DNA from: Roseivirga sp. E12
Lineage (GTDB): Bacteria > Bacteroidota > Bacteroidia > Cytophagales > Cyclobacteriaceae
Direction: 5' to 3'
Assembly (NCBI RefSeq): GCF_017592825.1
Contig: NZ_JAGFMD010000009.1
Span: 1 to 64,000 of the forward strand
Length of the DNA stretch: 64,000 nucleotides
Shown: positions 1-9,458 of the stretch, piece after piece
Position numbering within the stretch: the first letter of the stretch is position 1
Layout: the number at the start of each line of letters is the position of its first letter
The notes under the pieces: generated by a model
What the model was told of the DNA's origin: nothing
The model's database searches: none
What the model saw: only the letters and a program-made list of their open reading frames with translations
Program-made: the position numbers and the translations under genes

Positions 1-51
1 AAAACGGCCGAGCGATGTAGAGTGAAGAATATAAACGTAGTGCATACCAAC

Positions 52-79
52 AAAAAAAGGCTGTCATATGACAGCCTTT
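52..79 (-). terminator. Terminator of the tRNA-Val transcript
   Basis: A perfect 24-base palindrome (56-79, arm AAAGGCTGTCAT) is followed, read on the minus strand, by a run of T (52-58). It lies four bases beyond the tRNA 3' end, so it is a typical intrinsic terminator for that gene. Bases 1-50 hold nothing I can identify. Confidence 0.85.
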
Positions 80-83
80 AATG

Positions 84-158
84 TGGGCGCTGAGGGATTC
101 GAACCCCCGACCCCCTCGGTGTAAACGAGGTGCTCTGAACCAACTGAGCTAAGCGCCC
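84..158 (-). tRNA. tRNA-Val (anticodon TAC)
   Basis: Read on the minus strand, this 75-base sequence folds as a full cloverleaf. The acceptor stem GGGCGCT pairs with AGCGCCC. The D arm contains TTAGCTCAGTTGGTT. The anticodon stem CCTCG/CGAGG encloses the loop TTTACAC, which gives anticodon TAC and so valine (GTA codons). The T arm contains GGGTTCGAATCCC. The discriminator base is A. CCA is not encoded and would be added after transcription. A terminator follows directly and a Bacteroidota-type promoter precedes it, so the gene is probably transcribed alone. Confidence 0.95.
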
Positions 159-173
159 TTGTAATTGGGTTTG

Positions 174-203
174 CAAAGGTAATTAGCGTTTTCATTATTG
201 CAA
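174..203 (-). promoter_or_regulatory. Promoter of tRNA-Val
   Basis: On the minus strand TACCTTTG (181 down to 174) matches the Bacteroidota -7 box TAnnTTTG exactly. A TTG (203-201) lies 19 bases upstream, in the usual place of the -33 element. The -7 box ends 15 bases before the tRNA 5' end, so transcription would begin just ahead of the tRNA. The assignment rests on motif match and spacing only. Confidence 0.65.
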
Positions 204-316
204 ATGCTTCCTTCAAATTATTTATAAAAAAAAGAAAGCACACTCAAAAACCCTTCTTAATAGACTGAAATCCGATTTTTACTTATCTTTCCCTAACCAA
301 AACATTCGGCTGCTAA

Positions 317-808
317 ATGACCCTCGCGGAATTCAAGGATATTTTCGATCAATACTATACCCCGATCAAAAACTTCCTATACTATAAGTCTGGAGACATT
401 GATCAAAGTGAAGACTTGGCACAAGATGTCTTTGTCAAGCTTTGGGACAAGCGCGAAGAGGTTCAGCTGGATACAGTCAAAAGCTATCTCTATACCATCG
501 CAAACAACATGCTGCTCAATAAGATTAGACATGACAAGGTGGTGGTCAATTTTGCCGAGCGCAACAAAAACCAGCAAGAAGAATATTCACCCGAATTCCA
601 GCTTCAAGAAAAGGAGTTCAAACAAGAACTCGAAGCTGTAATCGGTAGTATTCCAGAGAAACAACGTGAGGTATTTCTTATGAATCGAATTGAAGAAATG
701 ACTTACAAAGAGATAGCCGAAAGACTAGAACTGAGCGTAAAAGCAGTAGAAAAGCGTATGCATGGTGCATTAGCCCACCTGCGTGAGCATATTAAATACA
801 AAATTTGA
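317..808 (+). CDS. ECF RNA polymerase sigma factor (FecI-like)
   Basis: This 163-residue protein directs RNA polymerase to a small set of extracytoplasmic-function promoters. Region 2 lies at about residues 8-75 (a SEDLAQDVFVKLW core) and region 4 at about 108-158, with the helix-turn-helix TYKEIAERLELSVKAVEKRM. Length and layout fit the Bacteroidota FecI-like family. The next genes encode a FecR anti-sigma regulator and a TonB receptor with an STN domain, so this is the standard cell-surface signalling set: ligand on the receptor, signal through FecR, release of the sigma factor. The ATG at 317 gives a normal N-terminus. The ligand cannot be read from the sequence. Confidence 0.93.
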   Translation: MTLAEFKDIFDQYYTPIKNFLYYKSGDIDQSEDLAQDVFVKLWDKREEVQLDTVKSYLYTIANNMLLNKIRHDKVVVNFAERNKNQQEEYSPEFQLQEKEFKQELEAVIGSIPEKQREVFLMNRIEEMTYKEIAERLELSVKAVEKRMHGALAHLREHIKYKI

Positions 809-821
809 CTAATTTGAAATC

Positions 822-1724
822 GTGAAAGAGGATAAACTCATTCAAGACTGGCTCACAAATGAAGTTTCGGCAAAGGAAATAGCCGAAATGGAACATATCC
901 TTGCCTTCACGGAAAAGCTATCAATTCCTGAAAAGAAACCTAAATCAGAAGCTTGGACAGATGTACTTGGTAAAATCAATGAGGCCTCGACCGACAATGA
1001 AGTAATCCTTGTTCCAGAGAATAAAACCAACCGGAAATGGATGGTATGGGTGGCTAGCATAGCTGCACTTTTCCTTATCGGGTATTTTGGAATGCAAGGC
1101 ACACCTGAGCCATCGATATATAGCACTGATCTTGCCGACAATATCACGCACACACTTCCGGACAACTCGATGGTTACCATCAATGCCCAAAGCTCTATTT
1201 CCTTAATTGAAGAAAATTGGGGCAAGTCAAGATCATTGAGATTGAATGGCGAGGCATTTTTCGAGGTTGAACCTGGCAGCAAATTTACAGTAACTACAAA
1301 CCTTGGCGAAATAAGTGTGCTTGGCACTTCATTTAATATCTTCTCTAGAGATGATGAATTGATCGTCTCCACTTTTACCGGCAAAGTCGAAGTGAAAGAC
1401 AAAGACAGACTGGTTATTCTGGAGAAAGGTGACCAATTGACTTATAGACCTACGGAGGAACTCTGGAGGATTGACAATTTCAACCTTAATGAAACTGCAA
1501 CCTGGAGAACAGGAGCCTTTTACTTTGATACCACGCCATTACAAAAAGTCATTGACGAACTCGAAAGACAATTCGACATCAAAATCAACGTATCCATTGA
1601 CCTCAGAGACCGTTTCTATTCTGGGTACTTTAGCAAAACTGATTTGACTGAAGCCCTGCAACTCGTTTTTGTCCCTATGGGATTGACTATTGAAGTAGAA
1701 GGAAACCAAGTAAATGTGCAATAG
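822..1724 (+). CDS. FecR family anti-sigma regulator
   Basis: This 300-residue protein is an inner-membrane regulator that holds the sigma factor and receives the receptor's signal in the periplasm. A cytoplasmic segment (1-70) precedes one membrane helix at about 72-90 (WMVWVASIAALFLIGYFG). The FecR domain follows at about 100-200 (LNGEAFFEVEPGSKFTV, LGTSFNI) and a DUF4974 domain at about 230-298. It starts with GTG at 822, 13 bases after the sigma factor stop. Its stop shares one base with the GTG of the receptor, so the two are translationally coupled. The family assignment is firm and the partner follows from position. Confidence 0.92.
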   Translation: MKEDKLIQDWLTNEVSAKEIAEMEHILAFTEKLSIPEKKPKSEAWTDVLGKINEASTDNEVILVPENKTNRKWMVWVASIAALFLIGYFGMQGTPEPSIYSTDLADNITHTLPDNSMVTINAQSSISLIEENWGKSRSLRLNGEAFFEVEPGSKFTVTTNLGEISVLGTSFNIFSRDDELIVSTFTGKVEVKDKDRLVILEKGDQLTYRPTEELWRIDNFNLNETATWRTGAFYFDTTPLQKVIDELERQFDIKINVSIDLRDRFYSGYFSKTDLTEALQLVFVPMGLTIEVEGNQVNVQ

Positions 1725-4426
1725 TGCGGTTTATTTACTGTCTTTTTTTGGGGCTTATCACAACGTGGCTTGTCGCACAGGATATCAATACGCTGCGTAT
1801 CACCGAGCGATTTGACGATGTTTCCTTAGCTAAGGTAATTAGAACCCTCCGTAATAAGTATGACATCAAAATCGCCTATGACGATGCCTTAATCACGGGC
1901 ATAATCATCGATGGAGCCTACACACAGCTCACACTACCCAACTTTCTGGATAATATTTTAAAGGACAAGGGTATTGACTATCAGATTCTGAATGGAAAAA
2001 TCATTCTTATCCCCAAGCAGGTCAATCTGGACATCACCACCCCTAGCCTCTTCGACCTTACCGTCTTTGGTTCTGTTCAAGATGCCAATACAGGCGAAAA
2101 CCTACCCAATGCCTTGGTAAGGGTGAGAGGTGAGTCGAGAGGTACGGTTACTAACAAGGATGGCTACTTCGTTCTCCCCCAAGTACCGAACGACACGAGT
2201 ACTATTGAAATCTCCTACTTGGGTTATAAGAAGGCCGAAATCAAGCTTATTCCTGGTAATACCAGAAAAACACTTCAGATACTGATGGAGGAGAGCATAG
2301 TGGAATTGTCTGATTTTGTGGTAGTTGAAAATCAAAGGAAAACAGTTCGCTATGGAGATGAGATTTCTCAAATGACAATAGACCCTCGCAACCTGGCAGC
2401 TTTGCCCAGTCTTGGAGAGTTTGACGTATTTCGATCGTTGCAGCTGTTACCAGGTATAGGAGGCACTAATGAGACTTCTTCAGCCCTCACGATACGGAAC
2501 AGTCCTTCGGCCCACAATCTGGTACTTTTTGATGGCTTTAATATTTACAGACTCGATCATTTCTTTGGAGTCTACAGTGCGATTAATTCTGATGCAATCC
2601 GCGACATTCAAATCTACAAGGGTGGTTTTGGTGCAAAGTACGGAGGTAGAATTGCTGGCGTTGTTGATATGACAGGTAATACGGGAAGTTTTAAAGAGCC
2701 AAGCTATTCTCTTGGAGTTAACCTTTTAAGTGCTCGTTTTAGTGTCAATACGCCACTGAACGAGGGCAGAGGCGCACTTCATATAAGTGCCAGACGCGCT
2801 TATACGGACATTATCCGCAGTAAGCTCTTTGAGAATCTATATAGGAACTTCCGAGAAGAGTCTAATGACATTGAAGGGATCAATGCCAATGATGTTTTAA
2901 GACCTGACTTTCACTTTTATGACATTAATGCTAAGGCCTCTTATAATGTCTCCTATCGCGACCTATTGAGTCTAACATTATATAATGGCCAGGACAATCT
3001 CGATGCTAATTTTGAAGCGATTGAAAGAGGCCCTAACAACAATATAAGAAGCATTCAGGAAGTGCAGGAAATGGCCAACTGGGGCAACACGGGTGTTGGT
3101 TTAGTCTGGTCTCGAAAATGGAATCGCAACTTCAATTCCAGCCTTCAGTTTGCGTATTCCGACCACTTTTATCAGTACAATTACTCAGATACTACCAAAG
3201 ACGGGAACGGTTTAGCCAGAAGGTTCAATGACCTTGACAGGCGAAATGATGTTGAAGATTATCAAGTCAACCTACGCAATGAAATATTTGTCGGAAAGAG
3301 GCATCGCATTGACTTTGGTACTAACTATTCTGACCTCAATGTCAACAGTCAATTAATGATCAATGAACGCAACAGGCTAACCGGCAGGTTATTTAATGGT
3401 TCAGGTTCCATTTTCTCGATATATGCTTCAGATAAATTCTACATCACTCCTAAGCTACTTTTGAATCCAGGCCTGAGATATAATATCTCTAGTCTTTCAG
3501 ACGAAAGTTTTCTCTCCCACCGCTTTGGTCTTATTTATCAAGTCACACCAGAATTCGAACTTAAAGCCTCCACAGGAAACTACTATCAAATTATCAGAGA
3601 GCAGAATTTTGACGACCCATTTACAAATGCGCAAGATGGTTGGATATTGGCAGATCAAGACCCTAGCAGGTCAGGAAGCCAATTTTCAGTGCTCGAATCA
3701 GACCATTGGATTGCAGGGTTTCAATATGAAAAAAACAACCTCACGTTTGATGTTGAATTCTACAAGAAGACTGTCACTGGTCTTTCAGAAAACATAGTCT
3801 CCTATGTTGTCAACCCTAATACCAATGTAAGAAGAGCTCAAATCGTGGATGCACTCGGCACTAGCGATATTGTTGGTATTGACTTTTTAGTTCAGAAGGA
3901 AATAGGCCCTTATCAGGGCTGGATTTCATACACCAGAAGTAAAGCGACCAACCAGTTTGATGTGATCAATGCCGGTACTGAAATCCCTTCCAGAGAAGAT
4001 CAGCGAAATGAATTGAAACTTGTCAACATTGTTGAGCTCCCAGAATGGAACATCGCTGCAACATGGACATATGGGAGCGGGAAACCATTTTTGGAGCCCC
4101 AGATTAACTTCATTCGAAACAACTTGAACGAGGTAGTGAATTTTGAGGTGATCAATACCAACAAAACCATCACTCGACTACCAGCCTATCACAGACTGGA
4201 CATTTCAGTTGCTAGAAAGTTCGAAAATGAATATATGAAAGGCGAGCTAGGGCTATCTATTTTGAATGTCTATAACAGACTCAATGTTCAAAGCCGAAGG
4301 CTCAACCGCGAAGCACTTGAAAGCTTCATTGATCAAGATCCTGGAGGTACCCTGCCAACCAACATTTACAGGAACATTGCTCTCCTAGATTTAACCCCCT
4401 CAATTTTCTTGAATCTTTATTTTTAA
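1724..4426 (+). CDS. TonB-dependent outer membrane receptor with STN signalling domain
   Basis: This 900-residue transducer-type TonB receptor has a signal peptide (1-18, ending LVAQ) and a secretin/TonB N-terminal (STN) domain at about 22-95, which would contact FecR. A carboxypeptidase-regulatory-like beta sandwich lies at about 110-195. The plug follows at about 210-325 (LQLLPGIGG, YKGGFGAKYGGRIAGVVD), and a beta barrel runs to the terminal aromatic residues FLNLYF. It starts with GTG overlapping the fecR stop. The STN domain shows that it signals as well as imports. The substrate is unknown; no SusD-like lipoprotein follows, so it is not a standard SusCD glycan system. Confidence 0.92.
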   Translation: MRFIYCLFLGLITTWLVAQDINTLRITERFDDVSLAKVIRTLRNKYDIKIAYDDALITGIIIDGAYTQLTLPNFLDNILKDKGIDYQILNGKIILIPKQVNLDITTPSLFDLTVFGSVQDANTGENLPNALVRVRGESRGTVTNKDGYFVLPQVPNDTSTIEISYLGYKKAEIKLIPGNTRKTLQILMEESIVELSDFVVVENQRKTVRYGDEISQMTIDPRNLAALPSLGEFDVFRSLQLLPGIGGTNETSSALTIRNSPSAHNLVLFDGFNIYRLDHFFGVYSAINSDAIRDIQIYKGGFGAKYGGRIAGVVDMTGNTGSFKEPSYSLGVNLLSARFSVNTPLNEGRGALHISARRAYTDIIRSKLFENLYRNFREESNDIEGINANDVLRPDFHFYDINAKASYNVSYRDLLSLTLYNGQDNLDANFEAIERGPNNNIRSIQEVQEMANWGNTGVGLVWSRKWNRNFNSSLQFAYSDHFYQYNYSDTTKDGNGLARRFNDLDRRNDVEDYQVNLRNEIFVGKRHRIDFGTNYSDLNVNSQLMINERNRLTGRLFNGSGSIFSIYASDKFYITPKLLLNPGLRYNISSLSDESFLSHRFGLIYQVTPEFELKASTGNYYQIIREQNFDDPFTNAQDGWILADQDPSRSGSQFSVLESDHWIAGFQYEKNNLTFDVEFYKKTVTGLSENIVSYVVNPNTNVRRAQIVDALGTSDIVGIDFLVQKEIGPYQGWISYTRSKATNQFDVINAGTEIPSREDQRNELKLVNIVELPEWNIAATWTYGSGKPFLEPQINFIRNNLNEVVNFEVINTNKTITRLPAYHRLDISVARKFENEYMKGELGLSILNVYNRLNVQSRRLNREALESFIDQDPGGTLPTNIYRNIALLDLTPSIFLNLYF

Positions 4427-4478
4427 ATTTTTCCAAATCGAGTAGGGTTTGCTTGATATTCGGTGTATTAACACTGAA

Positions 4479-5426
4479 ATGCAAGAAAAAGAGCGCCATA
4501 ACCATTGGGAGCAGGATTGGCTGGAGGGTAAAATCTCTAGTGCCGAGGCAAAATCTTTTGCCGAAGATCCAGCGTCCTTTGAGGCACTCAGCAAATACAT
4601 TGAGACAGCATCAACATTGAAAGTGCCTGAAGGCAAATCAAAAGAAGATGTCTGGAACAGCATTGAGGCCAATATATCAGCATCACCTAAAGCGAAAGTA
4701 ATATCAATCAATAGACGATATTGGTTGACAGGAGTAGCGGCCTCTTTCATCTTAATTGTCAGCGCATTTTTCTTGTTCGATGGAGCCTTTGAAGGAAAAG
4801 TAAATGTAAGTACCGAACTCGCTGAGGTACAGACCATCTACTTACCTGACAGCTCGATTGTCTATTTAAATGCTGAGACAGAGATTTCATATTCGAAAAA
4901 GGGCTGGGAAACTAATCGCGTGTTAATGTTGAGTGGAGAAGCCTTTTTCGAAGTGAAACGTGGAAGCAATTTCACGGTCAATACCGCTAACGGCAAAGTT
5001 GAAGTATTGGGAACAAGCTTTAACGTTCGTTCTAGATCCCAAGATTTTGAAGTGGCCTGCAAGACAGGTAGGGTCAGAGTGACAGAGTTTTTATCTGAGA
5101 CCCAACAAATATTAACTCCAGGCTTGAAGACTAAAGTCAAAAGCGGTGAGCTCATAGAGCCATTAGAGTTAAATGTCTCAAATGTTGACCTCTGGAGATC
5201 GGGGGAATACTTCTTAGAAAGCACTTCCATAGAAGAAGGCTTCGAAGAATTAGAGAGAATTTTCAATATTCAGATTGTACAGGAGCTCTCAGCATCAGAA
5301 CTCGGCAGAGTAGGTACTTGGGACTTTGATAAAAATAATCTGACAGAGTCTATTCAATCAATATCCCAGACTATGGGATTCAATTTTGAGATTGACGGAG
5401 ACAAAGTGATTATCAAACAGAAATAA
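4479..5426 (+). CDS. Second FecR family regulator
   Basis: This 315-residue FecR-type protein has a cytoplasmic N-terminus, one membrane helix at about residues 80-98 (LTGVAASFILIVSAFFLF), a FecR domain (LSGEAFFEVKRGSNFTV, LGTSFNV) and a C-terminal DUF4974 domain. The frame opens upstream at a TTG (4449), but I place the start at the ATG at 4479, which gives an N-terminus like the first FecR. It follows the receptor by 52 bases on the same strand and ends before a terminator, so it probably belongs to the same operon. No sigma factor lies beside it. It may share the single sigma factor and receptor, or regulate a sigma factor encoded elsewhere. Confidence 0.88.
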   Translation: MQEKERHNHWEQDWLEGKISSAEAKSFAEDPASFEALSKYIETASTLKVPEGKSKEDVWNSIEANISASPKAKVISINRRYWLTGVAASFILIVSAFFLFDGAFEGKVNVSTELAEVQTIYLPDSSIVYLNAETEISYSKKGWETNRVLMLSGEAFFEVKRGSNFTVNTANGKVEVLGTSFNVRSRSQDFEVACKTGRVRVTEFLSETQQILTPGLKTKVKSGELIEPLELNVSNVDLWRSGEYFLESTSIEEGFEELERIFNIQIVQELSASELGRVGTWDFDKNNLTESIQSISQTMGFNFEIDGDKVIIKQK

Positions 5427-5494
5427 AGAAATTAATAATAAGGTGGCGCTAAATGTAATTAAGCAGTTTGAGCCACCATTCTTAGGTTGAGGTT

Positions 5495-5525
5495 GAGGGA
5501 TGGGTGGTGCCGTCCCTCTTTTTTT
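5495..5525 (+). terminator. Terminator of the sigma/FecR/receptor operon
   Basis: GAGGGA (5495-5500) pairs with TCCCTC (5513-5518) and is followed by a T run (5519-5525). It lies 69 bases after the second fecR. Its tail overlaps the stop codon of the convergent murF. A weaker inverted repeat, GGTGGC/GCCACC, lies at 5442-5477. Confidence 0.75.
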
Positions 5526-6822
5526 ATCCCAAATTTTCCAGAAGTGTCTCAAGGCTCATCCCCCTAGAACCTTTGATTAAGACGGAGGCATTGGTAATAG
5601 GATTGCTTTTCAAAAAGGATGCTAATGCCTCTTTCTCTTCCCAATAATGTGCTTTGGGGTTACCCAGTTTACCAAACTCCATCAGCTTGCCACAAAGGTG
5701 TACTTCATTCAACCCAAGCTCAGCAGTCAGTTTTCCGATAATCTCATGCTCTTTGGGAGCATCATCCCCAAGCTCGAACATATCTCCAAGAATAGCCACT
5801 TTATAGTCAGACGCCTTCTCAGCGAAATGCCTTAAAGATGCTGACATTGAAGAAGGATTAGCGTTATAGGCATCCAGTAAGATGGTATTGCTTCCCTTCG
5901 CTATGACTTGTGAACGATTGTTATCTGGATCGTAATCTGCTACAGCCTTTAACGCTGACGCTGCATTTACCTCAAAGTATTTTCCAACGCACAGAGCCGC
6001 CCCAATATTCTCGAAATTATAAGCACCAGTAAGATGAGTTTGTGCTTCATTGCCATCTTCGGTTCTAAGTTTCAGAGTCGGTTGACTTTCCAGCAGTTCG
6101 GCATACAAATAGTCACCTTTTGCAGGATAATAGAAAGGCGACTTCATTCTCCTCTTGGCAATATTCGATAATATCTCACTCTGAGAATTAACAAAGATGA
6201 CACCCTCCTTCTGAATCAAATGGTGATACAATTCTGACTTACCTCTTATAACGCCTTCTACACCACCAAAACCTTCTAGATGGGCCTTCCCTATATTGGT
6301 AATCAATCCGTGGGTAGGGTCTGCGATACCACATAACTCAGCAATATCACCCACCTTATTAGCGCCCATTTCGATGATGGCAATTTCGATAGAATCATCA
6401 ATTTGAAGCAGCGTCAAAGGCACCCCGATATGATTATTGAAATTGCCCTCGGTGGCATGCACTTTGTACTTTTGAGCTAGCACATCTCTCATAAGCTCTT
6501 TGGTAGTGGTTTTACCATTTGAGCCGGTGATTCCAATAAAGGGTATTGCAAACTGATTTCTATGATGATTGCCCAGCTCCTGCAAAGCCAATAGGCCATC
6601 CTCCACCACAAAATAACGATCATCCTTGGCGTAAGCGGAATCATCGATTATTACTATACTCGCTCCTTTTTCAATCGCCTGATCGGCAAAACGATTGGCA
6701 TCGAAATTTGGCCCTTTAAGGGCAAACCAAATATTTCCAGCCTTAATCGATCTGGTATCGGTTGAAACCCCGGTACTTTTTAAGTAAAGTTGATATAATC
6801 GCTCAATCATTGAAGTCTGCAA
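5524..6822 (-). CDS. murF: UDP-MurNAc-tripeptide--D-Ala-D-Ala ligase MurF
   Basis: This cytoplasmic enzyme adds D-alanyl-D-alanine to UDP-MurNAc-tripeptide, the last soluble step of peptidoglycan precursor synthesis. Its 432 residues show the Mur ligase plan: an N-terminal UDP-binding domain (1-92), a central ATPase domain with the P-loop GITGSNGKTTTKE (about 97-109) and IIEMGANKVGDI, and a C-terminal domain with LLDAYNANPSSM, which is typical of MurF. The ATG at 6822 is used. A second ATG at 6810 (MIERLYQLY) would give the more usual MurF start and cannot be excluded. It stands apart from any cell-wall gene cluster and converges on the fecR operon. Confidence 0.95.
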   Translation of the reverse strand: MQTSMIERLYQLYLKSTGVSTDTRSIKAGNIWFALKGPNFDANRFADQAIEKGASIVIIDDSAYAKDDRYFVVEDGLLALQELGNHHRNQFAIPFIGITGSNGKTTTKELMRDVLAQKYKVHATEGNFNNHIGVPLTLLQIDDSIEIAIIEMGANKVGDIAELCGIADPTHGLITNIGKAHLEGFGGVEGVIRGKSELYHHLIQKEGVIFVNSQSEILSNIAKRRMKSPFYYPAKGDYLYAELLESQPTLKLRTEDGNEAQTHLTGAYNFENIGAALCVGKYFEVNAASALKAVADYDPDNNRSQVIAKGSNTILLDAYNANPSSMSASLRHFAEKASDYKVAILGDMFELGDDAPKEHEIIGKLTAELGLNEVHLCGKLMEFGKLGNPKAHYWEEKEALASFLKSNPITNASVLIKGSRGMSLETLLENLG

Positions 6823-6912
6823 TAAAGTTGTTACAAGTTAATACAGGTATGAAGAAAAACTGCGTTGATTAGAATTGAAACGATAGTTTTTTCAGATTAC
6901 CTTGCCTGCTTA

Positions 6913-9063
6913 ATGAGATCAGCCCTTTTTCTTATCATCCTAAGCTTTCCGCTGACCCTGATGGGGCAATTTCAGTTTCGCTACAAGACGGATGTCCCTT
7001 TTTCAAACCAAGGTACACCTCTCGAGAGGGCCTGGGAAGGAGGGCTGAATGCTGCCCAGTTTCAAACCATGGACTTGAATAATGATGGGACTGAAGACCT
7101 CATTTTATACAATAGGATTTCGCGTGATATTAGCACCTACCTGAATGTTAATGACCAGTACATCTGGAGCCCTGACTTTGCTTATCTCTTTCCGGACGAT
7201 GTGGTTCACTGGTTGATTCTAAAGGATTACGACTGCGATGGCCTAAAAGACCTATTCACCAGCACCGCTCTAGGCATAAAAGTTTATAGAAACACCAGTG
7301 CAGGGGCCTCCCTTACTTGGGAAGTTGCCCAGCCTTTTTTAAGATTTGATGCTGGCACCAACATCCAGGTAAGTCCGAATGACATACCGGGAATTGCAGA
7401 CATAAACGGTGACGGAGCCTTAGACATTCTCACCTATCGTTTTGGAACCTCCACCACGGTGGACTATTTCCAAAATACAGGGGCATGCGGATCATTAGAG
7501 TTTACTCGTGTCGAAAGACAGTGGGGTGGTTTTACAGAGTGCGACTGCGATAGTTTCGTCTTCGGTGGGGCCTTATGTCCTACACCATCTTCAAGTTCTG
7601 GAACTAATGGTGGAGAAGCTATCCTTCATGCGGGAGGCAAAACACTACTCCCATTTGATGCTGATAATGATGGGGACATTGACCTTATCAGCTCTGATGA
7701 ATTTTGTGAATCGCTCTATTTTCTGGAGAATGTTGGAGACAATCTCAACGCCCAAATGACGACCCTTTCTAGTTTCCCATTCAATAATCCGGCAGGCTTC
7801 AAAATTTTTCCTGGAGCATTCCTAGAAGACATCAACTTTGATGGGCTAATGGATCTAATCATTTCTACCAATGCTGACGAGAACATTGGCAACCAAATAG
7901 ACCTCCGAGATAATGTAAAAGTATACACCAACAATGGATCAGCAACGGTACCCGTATTTGACCAAGCCTCCTCACCATTCTTACAAAACGAAATGATTGA
8001 TTTGGGAGAGAATGCCTTCCCAGCATTCAACGATCTAGATGGAGATGGAGATCTTGACTTTGTCGTTGGTAACAAAGGCTTTCTGATCGGAACTGAAGTA
8101 GCGGGCTCCCTGTCCTTCATAGACAATGTAGGCAATCGTTTCACTCCTTCCTTCGACCTGACGGATATGGACTTTCAAAATTTAGAAGGGCTCAACTATC
8201 AAAATGTCAAACCACAATTTGTAGATGCCGATAATGATGGTGACTTAGACCTCTTTTATCAGGCAACTCAAAGCAACAATGAAACTCGAATCTTTCTTCA
8301 AGAAATGAATTCAGGCACATTAGGTGCTACAATCGAAGTTCCTATAAACACCAGTTTTGATGACAATCCTTTCTTCTATGACATCGACAATGATGACGAT
8401 CTTGATTTATTAGTTGGCAAATCACTCGGCAGCCTTTCCCTCTTCGTCAATGAAGGAAACTTTAACTTCGGTGCCGAAATCACAAATTTCGGAGGTATCT
8501 CAAATAATTTTCAAGCATTAAACCTGTGGCCACATGTAGCCGACCTCGATGGAGATGGAGAAGATGAACTAGTAACCTTGGATGCCTCTGGCCTCATGAA
8601 TATCTACCCGGGGCCAATTAATCAAAACTTCGTGGCAACTAACCCGAGTACAGAAGTGCTGAGCATTAATAATATTGCCTTTGCAACTCGTTTTGGAAGA
8701 CAGAATAGTATTACTAGTGCCGATATTTTCAATACAGGTAGACCAGCTCTGATTATCGGCAGTGGCAAAGGCGGTCTTTACCTACTTGAAAACATAAGTC
8801 AGGGAGGTGGTGGTTCTGGTAATGAAATTCAAATAGAACTATCGCCTAACCCTACAAACGATGAAATCACCGTGTTGACCAATACTGATGGCTTTGCCGA
8901 AATCTATGACATCACTGGTCGCAAAAAGCACTTCAACATTAATATTCAAAGTGGCGTGAGCAAAGTCCTTCGCTTAGGCAGCCTACCTGTAGGCCTTTAC
9001 ATTCTTAGGGTAGTCAATAATCAGAATGAATCTGCTACTCGAAAAATTTTGGTGTATAGATGA
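6913..9063 (+). CDS. FG-GAP/VCBS repeat surface protein with T9SS C-terminal domain
   Basis: This 716-residue exported protein has a signal peptide (about 1-19, ending LMGQ). The body carries about nine calcium-binding FG-GAP/VCBS motifs of the DxDxDGxxD type (DLNNDGTEDL, DINGDGALDI, DADNDGDIDL, DLDGDGDLDF and others), consistent with an integrin-like beta-propeller. The last 80 residues (LSPNPTNDEITV, GLYILRV) are a type IX secretion sorting domain, so the protein is expected to be secreted or anchored on the cell surface. The frame opens at TTG 6865; the ATG at 6913 is preferred because the signal peptide begins there. Function is probably adhesion or binding. No enzyme domain is visible. 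Confidence 0.9.
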   Translation: MRSALFLIILSFPLTLMGQFQFRYKTDVPFSNQGTPLERAWEGGLNAAQFQTMDLNNDGTEDLILYNRISRDISTYLNVNDQYIWSPDFAYLFPDDVVHWLILKDYDCDGLKDLFTSTALGIKVYRNTSAGASLTWEVAQPFLRFDAGTNIQVSPNDIPGIADINGDGALDILTYRFGTSTTVDYFQNTGACGSLEFTRVERQWGGFTECDCDSFVFGGALCPTPSSSSGTNGGEAILHAGGKTLLPFDADNDGDIDLISSDEFCESLYFLENVGDNLNAQMTTLSSFPFNNPAGFKIFPGAFLEDINFDGLMDLIISTNADENIGNQIDLRDNVKVYTNNGSATVPVFDQASSPFLQNEMIDLGENAFPAFNDLDGDGDLDFVVGNKGFLIGTEVAGSLSFIDNVGNRFTPSFDLTDMDFQNLEGLNYQNVKPQFVDADNDGDLDLFYQATQSNNETRIFLQEMNSGTLGATIEVPINTSFDDNPFFYDIDNDDDLDLLVGKSLGSLSLFVNEGNFNFGAEITNFGGISNNFQALNLWPHVADLDGDGEDELVTLDASGLMNIYPGPINQNFVATNPSTEVLSINNIAFATRFGRQNSITSADIFNTGRPALIIGSGKGGLYLLENISQGGGGSGNEIQIELSPNPTNDEITVLTNTDGFAEIYDITGRKKHFNINIQSGVSKVLRLGSLPVGLYILRVVNNQNESATRKILVYR

Positions 9064-9458
9064 TTCTCTACCTCTACCTACAAATCAAACCACTTCAGAA
9101 CATTAAGTTTGGTTCTGACCTAACCAAAGCCCTTGGAAACTTTAGTTCTGAAATCACTTCCATTGACCTAGATTCTCACTCCGAGTCCTTTGTAATTACA
9201 AAAGCCATAGAAGTTATTCCGATCGTGGAAAAGCTGGTCTTACATCTAGATGTAACTGACGATGAGCCATCTATTGGAAACATTAGTATGGTATTCGAGA
9301 CATTGAGACGAAGCAGGCGACCTCTCATTTGTATCATCGAAGGTAACCATCCCAATATTGATAAAATCCTGAAACTGAGTGGCATTATCCCTCATGATGT
9401 GACTTCAAAAGAGTTAACTATCGAACTGGTTACTGATTTCCTGACTACTCAATCCTAA
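9060..9458 (+). CDS. Conserved hypothetical protein, 132 aa
   Basis: I do not recognise this protein. It is 132 residues, probably cytoplasmic, with no signal peptide or membrane helix and a predicted alternation of beta strands and helices (VEKLVLHLDV, RPLICIIEG, ELTIELVTDFL). Its ATG overlaps the stop of the FG-GAP gene by four bases (ATGA), so the two are coupled in translation even though the first product is exported. Its 3' end overlaps the convergent amidase gene by 14 bases. Coding quality looks like its neighbours, and I think it is real. Confidence 0.7.
   Translation: MILYLYLQIKPLQNIKFGSDLTKALGNFSSEITSIDLDSHSESFVITKAIEVIPIVEKLVLHLDVTDDEPSIGNISMVFETLRRSRRPLICIIEGNHPNIDKILKLSGIIPHDVTSKELTIELVTDFLTTQS

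Noticed and set aside
4449-4478. TTG start extending the second FecR by ten residues
   Set aside because: The ATG at 4479 gives an N-terminus like the first FecR, and the extra residues look like untranslated sequence.
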